From Chitinophaga pinensis (lineage in GTDB: Bacteria; Bacteroidota; Bacteroidia; Chitinophagales; Chitinophagaceae): a DNA stretch of 64,000 nucleotides. This document shows positions 17,291-27,400 of this stretch, in pieces (within the stretch, counting starts at the first letter, position 1; the number at the start of each line of letters is the position of its first letter). A program made the translations under genes and the position numbers. The notes below the pieces were generated by a model that was given only the letters and a program-made list of their open reading frames with translations, had not been told where the DNA came from and ran no database searches. The stretch lies in assembly GCA_902167325.1 (NCBI GenBank), contig LR632930.1:4464001-4528000 (forward strand), read 5' to 3'.

Positions 17291-17318
17291 AAAAAAGGCG
17301 ATGGATTGCTCCATCGCC
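17291..17318 (-). terminator. Terminator of the desaturase gene
   Basis: A perfect 9-bp stem (GGCGATGGA with TCCATCGCC) and a 4-nt loop are followed on the minus strand by seven T residues. It lies 29 bp after the desaturase stop and is a textbook Rho-independent terminator. Confidence 0.9.
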
Positions 17319-17347
17319 AATATAAAAATTGTCACTCTCAGCCTTAA

Positions 17348-18130
17348 TTAAGCAGCTTTGCGGTTCTTTTTAGGCACTGCGATCTTCGCGGTAGCCGTTT
17401 GGCGCAATTTAATAATGCCCACAAAGTCCATCGCACGCATTACCGGGTAGGTAGGATCGAACTCGAACCATTTCTTTGCAAAGTTAGCACTGTCTTTATG
17501 CTTGTGGTGGTTATTCTGGAACAGCTCACCCAGCAGGAAGATACCCCAGGGTTCGGAGTTACGGGAATGATCACCATTATCGAAGTTGCTGTAACCATAT
17601 TTGTGACCGCACCAGTTCACGATTGCACCCTGGATAGGGCCCATCAGGAAGTGGATCGGCAGCAGCAGGTACAACCACCAGGTAGTGCCGGCGAAGATCA
17701 CGTAAAATGCGATGTACAGCGCAATCCATGTAAGGCGGGTTGCACGGTGGTCACCGAATTTATCCATAGCCGCCCAAACAGGCAGCGGATCTTTCGTGAA
17801 TTGCGCATCAGGCAGTTTTTTACCGCTTAAGAAAGCAGCATATATTTCACGCGTATGGATCATCATATGCCATACGTCCTTAAAGAAATGCGGGCTGTGC
17901 GGATCTTCTTTGGTATCGCTGAACTCGTGGTGCATCCTGTGCATCACACCGTAAGCACGGGGGATCAGGTAAGAAGAACCCTGGAAGAACCAGGTGCAGA
18001 AATAAAATACGCGCTCCCACCCTTTGCTCGCATCATACATCTGATGGGAAGCATAACGGTGGAGGAAAAATGTATGGAAGAATAAGCTGAGAAACCAGTG
18101 TGAAAAAAAGAAGATCAGTATCGCAGTCAT
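17348..18130 (-). CDS. Acyl-CoA/fatty acid desaturase
   Basis: This encodes a 260-residue integral membrane di-iron desaturase. The three histidine clusters that bind iron are HTFFLHRYASH near residue 18, HRMHHEFSD near 64 and NNHHKH near 207. Hydrophobic helices lie at the N terminus and around residues 132-165. Such enzymes introduce a cis double bond in fatty acyl chains and adjust membrane fluidity. I chose the ATG at 18130: a TTG codon at 18167-18169 would extend the protein by 13 residues, but it overlaps the -7 promoter-like element. The C terminus is basic (PKKNRKAA). The gene is monocistronic, with its own terminator. Confidence 0.92.
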   Translation of the reverse strand: MTAILIFFFSHWFLSLFFHTFFLHRYASHQMYDASKGWERVFYFCTWFFQGSSYLIPRAYGVMHRMHHEFSDTKEDPHSPHFFKDVWHMMIHTREIYAAFLSGKKLPDAQFTKDPLPVWAAMDKFGDHRATRLTWIALYIAFYVIFAGTTWWLYLLLPIHFLMGPIQGAIVNWCGHKYGYSNFDNGDHSRNSEPWGIFLLGELFQNNHHKHKDSANFAKKWFEFDPTYPVMRAMDFVGIIKLRQTATAKIAVPKKNRKAA

Positions 18131-18166
18131 GTACACCTCAATTTTAGTGTTGAAAAGATTGAACCG

Positions 18167-18174
18167 CAAAGGTA
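18167..18174 (-). promoter_or_regulatory. TAnnTTTG-type -7 element for the desaturase
   Basis: The minus strand reads TACCTTTG, an exact match to the Bacteroidota -7 consensus TAnnTTTG, about 37 bp before the ATG at 18130. No good -33 TTG was found at the usual spacing, so this is a single-element match. Confidence 0.45.
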
Positions 18175-18247
18175 ACCCATTAATCCGGGCTTACCTAATT
18201 ATACGCAGGCGCGCGGAAAATTAACCCCTTCTTAATGAATATTTTAA

Positions 18248-19882
18248 TTATTGATGCGTGCCCCTATTCCCCTCTACAATCCTCACCCTCCGCAGCTCCA
18301 GTGTATTGAGCCCGTCGCTGCTGAGACCCAGCACGTTAGGCTGCCTGAAACGCATCACCATATCGTAAAAAACAGGGATCACCGGTGCGTCTGCCACGAT
18401 CATCCTGTCCATCTCCTGATAGAGCTTATACCGTAACGAATCATTCGTTTCCGCCAGTGCCCGTTCGTACAGCTGATCGTATGCCGGATTATTGTACCGT
18501 GTATAGTTCGGCGGCGCAGGATTCTTACTGTAAAACATCGCCAGAAAGCTTTCCGCATCCGGGTAATCCGCGATCCAGCTGGCCCTGAAAAACGGTACGG
18601 CCGATTTCGCCACCATATCAATGAGCGGACCGCGCTGCATCACTTCCACCTGCACTTTAATTCCCAGCTCCTGCAGCTGCCGCGCCGCATAATCCGCCAG
18701 ATCTGCATACAGCGGTATCGACACCAGCGTAATACCCGGCATCCCCTTCCCGTTCGGATACCCCGCTTCCGCCAACAGCTTCCGCGCCCGCACCGGGTCG
18801 TAGTAATATCCCCGCACTGCAGCCGTATCGAAAGACGGCAATCCCGCAGGCACAAAACCCGATGTGGCAGGGATGCCTTTGTTGTTACGCAGATAAGTGA
18901 TCATCTTCACCCGGTCGAACCCATAATTCACCGCCTTCCGCACTCTAACATCGTGCAGCGGACTGTTCTTCACCCCCGGCTTGCTTTCATCCATCACAAT
19001 ACCGAAATACTCCGTGTTCAGATACGGTGTTTTCATCATCACGATCTTCCCTTCCCACTCCTTTTTCAACGTTCCCTGCCGGGTAATTACTTCGTCTTTA
19101 AAAGTGGCGTCTATCTCATTGATAAAACTGAGCTGTCCCTGCCGGAACAGCAGGAATTCCGTCCCTTTACTGTCTACAAACGATATCTGCACGGCATCGA
19201 GATACGGCAGTCGCTTACCGGATGCATCGGTTTCATGATAGCGTGGATTTTTATGCAGTACCAGCCCCTGCCCTTCGTCCCAGAAAAAGAACTGGAAAGG
19301 GCCGGTACCAACGGGGTGCTTCCGGAAATCCTTTCCGTAATGCGCTACGATCTCTTTCGGCACCACGCTGCAATATTGCATGCTGAGGATGCCCATCACC
19401 GGCTGGAAGGGTTGTAAAAGCGTGAGGCGGAAGGTACTGTCATCTACCGCAGTGAATCCTGTTTCCGGGTTTACTTTTCCATTGAATACCCAGGCACCTG
19501 AAGAGGCGGTGGCAGGGTCCATGAGGCGTTTAAAACTATACGCCACATCGGCTGCCGTCATTTTCCGGCCTTTGCCGCCGGGGAACAATGCATGATCATG
19601 GAAAAACACATCGGTACGGAGGTGGAAGGTATACTCCCGCCGGTCGGGCGATACTTCCCAGCTTTTAGCGAGAGACGGGCGGATATTGAGCAGACTATCC
19701 GTTTCCACGAGTGTATTGAAGACCTGGCGCACCGCCCACACAATAGCCTGATTTTTAGCGAATGCGGGATCGAGGGTGGGGATGCCGCCTTCCTGGTTAT
19801 AGCGGAACACCATTTTACCGCTGCCGCGGCGCTCGCCGCAGGCGTAAAGTAGTATAAGCAGGAAGAATACGGAATATCTCAT
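18248..19882 (-). CDS. Peptide/nickel-type ABC transporter substrate-binding lipoprotein (SBP family 5)
   Basis: This encodes a 544-residue extracytoplasmic solute-binding protein of the DppA/OppA type. The signal peptide ends in ILLYAC with lipidated Cys15. Family features are GGIPTLDPAFAKNQA near the N terminus, SWEVSPDRREYTFHLR, and VRKAVNYGFDRVKMITYLRN near the middle. These proteins usually bind oligopeptides and pass them to an ABC permease. No permease or ATPase gene is adjacent, so the partner must be elsewhere or the protein works alone. It is transcribed divergently from the M1 peptidase gene at 20005, which suggests a shared role in peptide use, by inference. Confidence 0.9.
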   Translation of the reverse strand: MRYSVFFLLILLYACGERRGSGKMVFRYNQEGGIPTLDPAFAKNQAIVWAVRQVFNTLVETDSLLNIRPSLAKSWEVSPDRREYTFHLRTDVFFHDHALFPGGKGRKMTAADVAYSFKRLMDPATASSGAWVFNGKVNPETGFTAVDDSTFRLTLLQPFQPVMGILSMQYCSVVPKEIVAHYGKDFRKHPVGTGPFQFFFWDEGQGLVLHKNPRYHETDASGKRLPYLDAVQISFVDSKGTEFLLFRQGQLSFINEIDATFKDEVITRQGTLKKEWEGKIVMMKTPYLNTEYFGIVMDESKPGVKNSPLHDVRVRKAVNYGFDRVKMITYLRNNKGIPATSGFVPAGLPSFDTAAVRGYYYDPVRARKLLAEAGYPNGKGMPGITLVSIPLYADLADYAARQLQELGIKVQVEVMQRGPLIDMVAKSAVPFFRASWIADYPDAESFLAMFYSKNPAPPNYTRYNNPAYDQLYERALAETNDSLRYKLYQEMDRMIVADAPVIPVFYDMVMRFRQPNVLGLSSDGLNTLELRRVRIVEGNRGTHQ

Positions 19883-20004
19883 AAAACGGAGGCATCAAGA
19901 TAATGAGAATTCGGGGGAATGACAAGGCTATGCAACCGTCCGTCAAAAAAAGGACGCTGCATTTTCCCCAATTGAAATATATTGCCGTTTAAACTTACCC
20001 TGTT

Positions 20005-21630
20005 ATGACGAGGCTGCTGCCTTTCCTGCTGACTTTGCTCTCCGTTACCAACGCTTTCAGCCAGCAAAACCGCTTCTCCCGGCAAGACACCCTGCGCGGA
20101 ACCCTCGGCTCCGGACGTACCTGGTGGGATGTAACTTATTACGACCTCTCCCTTCGCGTACATCCGGCATCCAAATCCATCGATGGCAGCAATGTGATCC
20201 ATTACCGGGTAACCGGTGAAGGGAAGCAGATGCAGATAGACCTTCAGCAGCCGATGGAACTGCTGAAAGCTGTGCAGGACGGTAAAGAACTTTCCTTTAC
20301 CAGTGACGGCAACGCATTCTTCATCAACATGCAGGCAGATCAGCCCAAAGGAACAATCAAACAGATCGCACTCACTTTCGGCGGTAAGCCCCGTGAAGCA
20401 AAGAACGCTCCCTGGGATGGCGGCATCGTGTGGAAGAAAGATTCCCTCAACCGCCCCTGGATCGCCAGTGCCTGCCAGGGCCTCGGCGCCAGCGTATTCT
20501 GGCCCAACAAAGACCATCAGAGTGAAGAACCCGATTCCATGCGGATAGCCGTGAACGTACCTGCCGGACTTACCAACGTATCCAACGGCCGCCTCCGTTC
20601 CAAAAAGAACGAAGCAGATGGCACCAGCACCTTCACCTGGTTCGTGACCAACCCCATCAATAACTACGACGTAGCGCTTAACATCGGCCACTACGCTCAT
20701 TTCTCCGATACCTTCAAAGGCGAAGCCGGCACCCTCCCCCTCGAATTCTGGGTACTGGATTACCACCTGCCGGTAGCCAAACAACACTTTGGCGTGGTAA
20801 AGCCCATGATGCAATGCTTCGAGCACTGGTTTGGACCCTACCCTTTTTATGAAGACACTTACAAGCTCGTGGAAACGCCTCACCTCGGCATGGAACATCA
20901 GAGCGCGGTAGCGTATGGCAACCAGTATAAAATGGGTTACCGTGGCAAAGATCTGTCAGGCTCCGGATGGGGACTGAAATGGGACTTCATCATCATCCAC
21001 GAAACCGGTCACGAATGGTTTGGTAACAATATCACCACGAAAGATATCGCGGATATGTGGGTGCATGAATCGTTCACCAATTATTCCGAAACTCTTTTCA
21101 CGGAATGCCGCTATGGCAAAGCTGCGGGCAATACTTACCTGCAGGGTATCCGTAAGAACATCGCCAACGATATTCCCATTACCGGTCCATATGGCGTAAA
21201 CGCAGAAGGTTCCGGAGACATGTATTACAAAGGCTCCAACATGTTGCATACCATCCGCCAGATCATCGGGAACGATGGGCGCTTCCGCCAGATACTCCGC
21301 GGACTGAACAGGACGTTCCGCCACCAGACCGTAACCGGTGCGCAGGTAGAGGAATACATCAATAAGAAATCGGGCATCAACTTCGATAAAGTATACGATC
21401 AGTACCTCCGTTATACGCAACCGCCGGTGCTGGAATACAGTATCGGGGGCGGACAATTAAAATACCGCTGGGTAACGGATGTAAAGGATTTCGATATGCC
21501 GCTGAAAGTGAAGACGGGTACCAAAACCCTTACCCTGCAGCCGCGTACGGAGTGGAAAACGATGCCGTTGAAAAACGGATCGGCCTTTGAAGCAGACCCC
21601 AACTACTATGTGATTCTACGAAAAGTATAA
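20005..21630 (+). CDS. Secreted M1-family metallopeptidase
   Basis: This encodes a 541-residue zinc aminopeptidase-type enzyme with a cleavable signal peptide (MTRLLPFLLTLLSVTNAFSQ). The N-terminal beta domain is about residues 35-225. The exopeptidase-type GMEHQ motif (in place of GAMEN) is at 295-299. The zinc site is H332-E333-T-G-H336 with E355 after the standard 18-residue spacing, so the site is intact. It should trim peptides or small proteins in the periplasm or outside the cell. It lies 122 bp from the divergent peptide-binding lipoprotein gene and 10 bp before the DUF5063-like gene, with which it may form an operon. Confidence 0.93.
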   Translation: MTRLLPFLLTLLSVTNAFSQQNRFSRQDTLRGTLGSGRTWWDVTYYDLSLRVHPASKSIDGSNVIHYRVTGEGKQMQIDLQQPMELLKAVQDGKELSFTSDGNAFFINMQADQPKGTIKQIALTFGGKPREAKNAPWDGGIVWKKDSLNRPWIASACQGLGASVFWPNKDHQSEEPDSMRIAVNVPAGLTNVSNGRLRSKKNEADGTSTFTWFVTNPINNYDVALNIGHYAHFSDTFKGEAGTLPLEFWVLDYHLPVAKQHFGVVKPMMQCFEHWFGPYPFYEDTYKLVETPHLGMEHQSAVAYGNQYKMGYRGKDLSGSGWGLKWDFIIIHETGHEWFGNNITTKDIADMWVHESFTNYSETLFTECRYGKAAGNTYLQGIRKNIANDIPITGPYGVNAEGSGDMYYKGSNMLHTIRQIIGNDGRFRQILRGLNRTFRHQTVTGAQVEEYINKKSGINFDKVYDQYLRYTQPPVLEYSIGGGQLKYRWVTDVKDFDMPLKVKTGTKTLTLQPRTEWKTMPLKNGSAFEADPNYYVILRKV

Positions 21631-21640
21631 TACCCATTCT

Positions 21641-22192
21641 ATGTCAACCCTGTTCCCTTATCCTTCCGGCGTGGTAACGCCGGAAACTGAAACCTATCTG
21701 TTGCTCGACAGCACACAGGACTTCCTTTTTGCCGCCAAGCGGTTCATTGACCTTACAGAGCAACCCGGAAAGGTTGCGTTTGATTATTGCCAGCAGGTAC
21801 GCCCGCTGCTGACACAGTTGTACATAACCGGGCTTAGCTTACAACCCATCAAAAAAACCGATGTGAGCGATGCCGATGATATTGATGATCCTGCTTTTCA
21901 CAATATCGGCATCCTGCTCAGTGAGCTGGGTATCAATACTTACTACTGGGAAGCATACAATCCCCTTATCACGGCCATGGAGGAGCCGGAACTGGGGTTG
22001 GGGTGGCTGGCAGATGATCTGCAGGATATTTATGAAGATCTGAAACGGGAGCTGCATGTGATAAAGCAGGCGCGCACCTCAGCTGAAGTGGAGATGGCCT
22101 GCCGGGCACTGCATCTCGGCTTTCAGGGACATTGGGGCAACCATTGTGTGAATGCCCTGCGCGCGCTGCATTACTTACGCAAAAATCAATAG
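21641..22192 (+). CDS. DUF5063-like cytoplasmic protein
   Basis: This encodes a 183-residue, acidic, all-helical protein without export signals. The pattern of DDLQDIYEDLKRELHVIKQ followed by GFQGHWGNHCVNALRALHYL at the C terminus fits what I know of DUF5063 proteins, whose function is unknown. It starts 10 bp after the M1 peptidase stop and probably shares its transcript. It converges on the lipoprotein gene at 22200, with only 7 bp between stop codons and no terminator between them. Confidence 0.7.
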   Translation: MSTLFPYPSGVVTPETETYLLLDSTQDFLFAAKRFIDLTEQPGKVAFDYCQQVRPLLTQLYITGLSLQPIKKTDVSDADDIDDPAFHNIGILLSELGINTYYWEAYNPLITAMEEPELGLGWLADDLQDIYEDLKRELHVIKQARTSAEVEMACRALHLGFQGHWGNHCVNALRALHYLRKNQ

Positions 22193-22199
22193 CAAAATA

Positions 22200-22568
22200 T
22201 TACCTGAATTCCCGAACGGTAATTTGTGTTTTATCATCCATTTCCCAGCGCTCACCGGATACACGCAGGGTATCTCCTGCTTTGGCGGTGCGGAACTGCA
22301 TGTGATCATTGAGGTTAGACTGTGAAATGGTGACGTAGAACACGGAATCCTGTGCGGTTTTGATCTTCGCGGTATAACCGTCTTTCCCCTGAATTATTTC
22401 CTGCACTACGCCGGTAACGGGTGGCGGGCCTTCTTCCACAGGTATTTCTTCCACTGTTTTTTCCGGTACTGCGGGTACCGAATCTTTGGAGGACTGCTCC
22501 GATGTACCGCTGTTGCAGGCTGTCATCGCAATAATGGCAGTTGCGGTAATAATGGTTCCGAATTTCAT
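22200..22568 (-). CDS. Small lipoprotein, hypothetical
   Basis: This encodes a 122-residue lipoprotein with a signal peptide ending in IIAMTAC (Cys18). A low-complexity linker rich in Ser, Glu, Val and Pro (about 22-52) follows, then a compact beta-rich domain of about 70 residues (TGVVQEIIQGKDGYTAKIKT through ITVREFR) that resembles a small OB-like barrel. I do not recognise the family. The ATG at 22568 is preferred over an in-frame TTG two codons earlier. The gene is single, placed between a convergent neighbour and the PUL B terminator. Confidence 0.7.
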   Translation of the reverse strand: MKFGTIITATAIIAMTACNSGTSEQSSKDSVPAVPEKTVEEIPVEEGPPPVTGVVQEIIQGKDGYTAKIKTAQDSVFYVTISQSNLNDHMQFRTAKAGDTLRVSGERWEMDDKTQITVREFR

Positions 22569-22614
22569 AATCAATGGTTTAAGTCATGGAAATTAAGGAA
22601 ACTTTTACAAAAGA

Positions 22615-22642
22615 AAAGACCGCAAAAAATATTGCGGTCTTT
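22615..22642 (-). terminator. Terminator of PUL B
   Basis: An 11-bp stem (AAAGACCGCAA with TTGCGGTCTTT) and a 6-nt loop lie 22 bp after the SusD stop. On the minus strand the stem ends in CTTT and is followed by TCTTTTG. Confidence 0.8.
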
Positions 22643-22664
22643 CTGATTATCAATTTGAAACGAA

Positions 22665-24434
22665 TTATTCCATAGTGGGGTTAAATGTGCCACCCCAGTT
22701 GTTATTCTGTTGCAGTTTAGGATTACGGTCCAGTACGTCTTTCTTGATGGGGAAGAAATAATACGTGTCCGGCACGGTTGTCACTTTCACACCGGAACGC
22801 GGCACCTGCAGCAGGCTGTATTTAAAGTTTTCTTCCGTCAGCTGATTGGCATTGGCTTTGGTACGGGCCTCGCTGATCAGCATGTCTGTACCATCCGGAT
22901 TGATGGCGATTGCTTCCACGCCCCATTTGGTGATATTGTTAAGCCGGTCGAGCTTACGGAGCCTGCGGAGGTCCCAGAAACGCTGGCCTTCGAAGCAGAA
23001 CTCGATGTTCCTTTCTTCCAGAATGGCTTCACGCATTTGCTCCCGGGTAGTGGCTGCGATGCCATAATTACCATCCGCTCCCGGTTCAATACCTGCACGC
23101 AAACGGATCTGCTTCAGGATATCGAGCGCTTCGGCAATACGGCCGGTTTCGTTCGCAGTTTCCGCATAATTGAGCATCACTTCCGCGAAGCGCATCAGTA
23201 CAAAGTCTACATCGTACTGCTGTACTTCCGCCTGTTTCAGGCGAAGCAGGCTATTCTTCAATACAAAGAAGCCGGTGTAACGGTCGAGGTTCGTGGAGTT
23301 GATCTGTGCTTTGGGATTGATGCCATAGTCATCCAGCTCATGAGCGATGCCCAGTGAGGTATATTGGCGCTTATCAGTTTTACCGGACACAGCGTAGGGT
23401 TTACCATTCCAAACCACCGATTTATTGAAACGGGGGTCACGGTCTTTCCAGTAGTTCTGCAGGAACACCGCATCTGTTTTGTGGTATGCACTGGCAGGGT
23501 CATTATACTTCTTACCATCTTTCATGGGAAAGGTTTTCACGAAATCCCAGGTGGGCACTGCAGATGCCGGGCCACGGCTTTCAGAACCGGGGCGAACACC
23601 ATTATCCCATTCTGTGGTTTTGTTGGGATACTGGTTCACTACCGCGAAAACGGTTTCCGTTCCTTTCTCCACGAGCGCAATGTTGCTGTAATCATCAGCC
23701 AGTTTGTAGCCCAGCAACTTCATATCATCATACGCCTTTTTGTTGGCGGTATATGCTTCGGCCCAGTAGGCATTGCCCCAGGGGTTGGAAGGATTGAACT
23801 GCGGAGAGGCTTTGTAGAGAAGTACCTTAGCTTTAAATGCCAGTGCAAAACCGCCATCGATACGGCCGTAATCAGCAGAAGAAGTGGCTATTTTCGGGGG
23901 CAGTTTAGCGATGGCATCATCAATGTCTTTGATAATAAGATCGTAACATTCCTTTGTGGTGTTGCGTGGCACGAAGAGATCGTCCTTATAGCGGTCCTGC
24001 GGTACGGTGACATACGGAACACCACCATGGTGCACCACCATATCGAAGTATATGTACGCACGCATAAAGAGCGCCTGACCCAGTATCCTGTCTTTCACCT
24101 CCTGCTTCAATGAGCCTTTCACAACCTGTGTAATGGCTTCGTTGATGAGGCGGATGCGGTTATAATCCCAGCGTTTGAACTCATCGTTGTTGATGGTGAT
24201 ACGGTCAGGAAAAAAGAAGATACCTGCCATCTGTTCGCTTTTCTGTTCAAGCCCTGTACTCCAGTTCCCGAATAAGGGATAGAGGTTAGATACGAAGGCG
24301 TTGGCCAGGTTCTCATCGTTCCAGACCTGTTCAGGGCTGTAACTTTCGAGGTCGTCTATATCCAGCACTTTCTTGCAGGATGCGAACATTCCTCCAAGCA
24401 GCAATATTGCTAATAATGTCTTTTTCATAATCAT
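22665..24434 (-). CDS. SusD/RagB outer-membrane lipoprotein, PUL B
   Basis: This encodes a 589-residue SusD-family lipoprotein. The signal peptide ends in LGGMFASC with lipidated Cys20. Family features are RILGQALFMRAYIYFDMVVH in the TPR core, a RFAEVMLNYAETANETGR segment, and the C-terminal LEERNIEFCFEGQRFWDLRR with the NPKLQQNNNW ending. ATG codons at 24434 and 24428 are both possible, and the choice only changes two residues. It starts 8 bp after the SusC stop. No hydrolase follows, since a terminator is directly downstream, so the glycan or other ligand of this pair is unknown. Confidence 0.95.
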   Translation of the reverse strand: MIMKKTLLAILLLGGMFASCKKVLDIDDLESYSPEQVWNDENLANAFVSNLYPLFGNWSTGLEQKSEQMAGIFFFPDRITINNDEFKRWDYNRIRLINEAITQVVKGSLKQEVKDRILGQALFMRAYIYFDMVVHHGGVPYVTVPQDRYKDDLFVPRNTTKECYDLIIKDIDDAIAKLPPKIATSSADYGRIDGGFALAFKAKVLLYKASPQFNPSNPWGNAYWAEAYTANKKAYDDMKLLGYKLADDYSNIALVEKGTETVFAVVNQYPNKTTEWDNGVRPGSESRGPASAVPTWDFVKTFPMKDGKKYNDPASAYHKTDAVFLQNYWKDRDPRFNKSVVWNGKPYAVSGKTDKRQYTSLGIAHELDDYGINPKAQINSTNLDRYTGFFVLKNSLLRLKQAEVQQYDVDFVLMRFAEVMLNYAETANETGRIAEALDILKQIRLRAGIEPGADGNYGIAATTREQMREAILEERNIEFCFEGQRFWDLRRLRKLDRLNNITKWGVEAIAINPDGTDMLISEARTKANANQLTEENFKYSLLQVPRSGVKVTTVPDTYYFFPIKKDVLDRNPKLQQNNNWGGTFNPTME

Positions 24435-24442
24435 ACTTTTTA

Positions 24443-27400
24443 CTAGAATCTGATATCTGCACCTATGGTGAAGGTTTTCATGAGAGGATAAGAATCATAG
24501 TTCTTTTGCTCCGGATCATGGAACTCATTCATGGGTGAGAAGGCAAACAGGTTAGTACCGTTGAAATACAGCTGAGCGCTGGTAAGTCCGATAGTGCGTA
24601 CCCACGGTTTAGGCAGGTTGTAACCGAGGTTCAGCATCTTCATGCGGAAGTATGCGCCGCTGCGGATCCAGAAGTCGGTAGCCACGCTGCCGGACTCCTG
24701 CCAGTTGCTGCCAACGGGACGAGGGTATTTTGCATTGGGGGTTTCCGGCGTCCATACATCACCTGCCCAGATGGGGTAATAAGGACGAACACTACCACCA
24801 TGTTGACGCATACCGGCACCTTCCTGGTTGCTGATCACACGGTCGTACCCGGTAACACCCTGGAAGAAGGTTTGCAGTGCCCAGTTTTTGTAGGACAGGT
24901 TGAGGCCCAGACCAAAGTTCACGCGGGGGGTGGCATTGTCAGACAGCAGCTGCATATCATTGGCATCTACTTTACCATCAGGTCCGGGTGCGAAGTTATT
25001 CCCTCTGATGTCTTCAAACAGGATAGCGCCGAGGTAAGGGTTACGGCCAAATTGTTTGAATCCTTTAGCCAGCAATCCGTCCAGCTGTTCCTGTGTGCGG
25101 ATGAGTCCCTGTGATTTAAGACCAATGATCCTTGTTTCCGAGCGGCCGATGCGGGATTCGAAGTTGCGCAGGCCATTGGGACCCAGTGCGGCATCTTCAT
25201 CCAACACATCCCACTGGTCTTTCACATAACCGAGGTTGCCATTAACGGAGTAGCTGATTTTACCATCCGCAGCTTTATCGCGCCATTCGAGGGTAAGCTC
25301 CGCCCCTCTCCAGGAACGGGCTGCATAGTTCTCTGGTGCCAGCGACTGACCGTAGTTATCCGGCAGGCGGATGAGGCGGGAGCCGAGGATGTCTTTCTCT
25401 TTCCGCATGAATACGTCCACCGTACCGTTGAAGCGGCCGCGCAGGGTGGTAAATTCAATACCTGCGTTGTAAGAAGTAGAAGTAGCCCAGGTAAGATCAG
25501 GGTTGGGCGTTACACCGGGCTGAACACCCTGGTACAAACGGTCGCCGAACATATAGGAACTACCGTTGATCATGCGCTGGCGGAAACCAAATACGGGAAT
25601 ACGATTGTTGTTTACATCGAGGTCGTTACCTGTGGTACCATAGGAAGCACGGATCTTCAGATCGTCGAATATGCTGATGGCATTCTTGAAGAAATTTTCT
25701 TCAGAGATGCGCCATGCGGCAGATACAGACGGGAAGAAGCCCCAGCGGCTGTGGCTCGGGAACAGGGTATTACCATCATACCGGAATGAGAATTCTGCGA
25801 TGTACTTGCTGGCAAAATTATAATTCACACGGCCGATCCATGACTGGCGGGCGCCGGTGGAATCCTTGGCGCTGGCATTGCGGAATTGACGGTCTGCCGG
25901 GTAAGCAATGAACTGATCGTACGCCGTGATAGGATTTTCCCCACGGGAATAAGCGATGGTTCCGCCATTCTCAGATTGCTCGAATACCATCAATGCATCA
26001 ATGCCATGCTTACCGAAGGTGCGGTTGTAGTTTACAAACCAGTTCAGCTGATAGCTCCACCAGTTGGAAAGGTTATAATCAAGGAAGGGCTGGTTGGAAC
26101 TGAAGGTGAAGGTGTTGGTCTTATTCGGGTCCGGTGCGGCGGGGATAAAGCGGTTGCCATCCGGATCTTTCGGGTTCCACACGTAGTTTTTCTGGTAAGT
26201 GAGGAATCGCTTGCGGGTATAGTCTTCCGCGAGGTAGCTGCCGGTTACTTTCGTGGTAAGCCCTTTTACATATTTCCCGAGATCGATGTCGATACCGAGA
26301 ATGGAGTTGAGCTGACGGTTGCGTGTTTTGATGTAACGGTTGCCTATTACCTGATCGATTACGCTCCATGCCTGCCAGCTGCCCATGGGTGTTTGCACAG
26401 GATAGTCAGTAACATGGTTCACCGGGGTACCATCGGCCTCCGTATAGAACGGGAATGTTTTAGGCCAGTTGAAGGTAACACGGTAGAGATCGGATACATC
26501 GAAATCATCATCACCGGTAAAGGGCCAGTAGAAACGGTCGAGGTTCTGCTGGTTAGCCGCGATGTTGAGGTTTACCTTGATCGCATCCGTCACTTTAGCG
26601 GTAACGTTGCTGCGGAGGTTCACCTTGCTGTTGTCGAGGCTTTTATACGAACCCTGCTCACCACGGTAGCTGAGCAAAGAGTAGTACGTGATTTTTTCAC
26701 TGCCGCCCGATACGCTCAGGGAGTGGCGGTGGCTGTTTGGATTCTGCCAGATGAAATCGTGAACATTATAGCGTTTGTCTTTGAAGTAATCGAACTCATC
26801 CTGTCCGTTAGGCTGCGGTGTTCCAAGGAACTGCGCCACGCGGTTCTGGTAAGTGAGTTCATCCGCTGCAGTGGTTAAATCGGACAGTAACGTTTTGGTA
26901 GGGCGCGCGGTGGTGTAGTTAGACTGGAAGCTGAATACCGGTTTGCTGGCGGTACCTTTCTTCGTGGTTACAAGTACAACACCGTTACCGGCGCGGGAAC
27001 CGTATACGGCGGCAGTGGCAGCGTCTTTCAGGAAGCTCATCTGATCCACTTCCGCAGCCTCGAGCGCGTCAAACGCTTCTTTGTCGCGTACCACTCCGTC
27101 GATCACATACAGTGGTTCCGCAAAAGCCCCGCGGATGCGGATACCTGCTGTGGAGCCTGAAAGGCCGGAGGTGTTGGTAACGTTTACACCCGGCGCGCGA
27201 CCGGCGAGTGTGTTGGAGAGGTTGGCGGGAGCCATGTTCACCAGTTCTTCTGCTCTAACGGCGGTGATGGCACCGGTGAGGTTTACTTTCTTTTGAGTGC
27301 CGTAACCTACTACCACAAGCTCGTTCAGTCCTTTGGAAGCAGTAACCAGCACCACATTTACCTGTGCCTGTGTGCCTACGGTGATTTCCTGTGTGTCGTA

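Noticed and set aside
18167..18169. TTG start for the desaturase, adding 13 residues
   Set aside because: The codon overlaps the TACCTTTG promoter-like element, and the ATG at 18130 gives the usual family N terminus.
19879..20898. 339-codon minus-strand open frame
   Set aside because: It overlaps the M1 peptidase gene on the opposite strand and its translation shows no domain or export signal.
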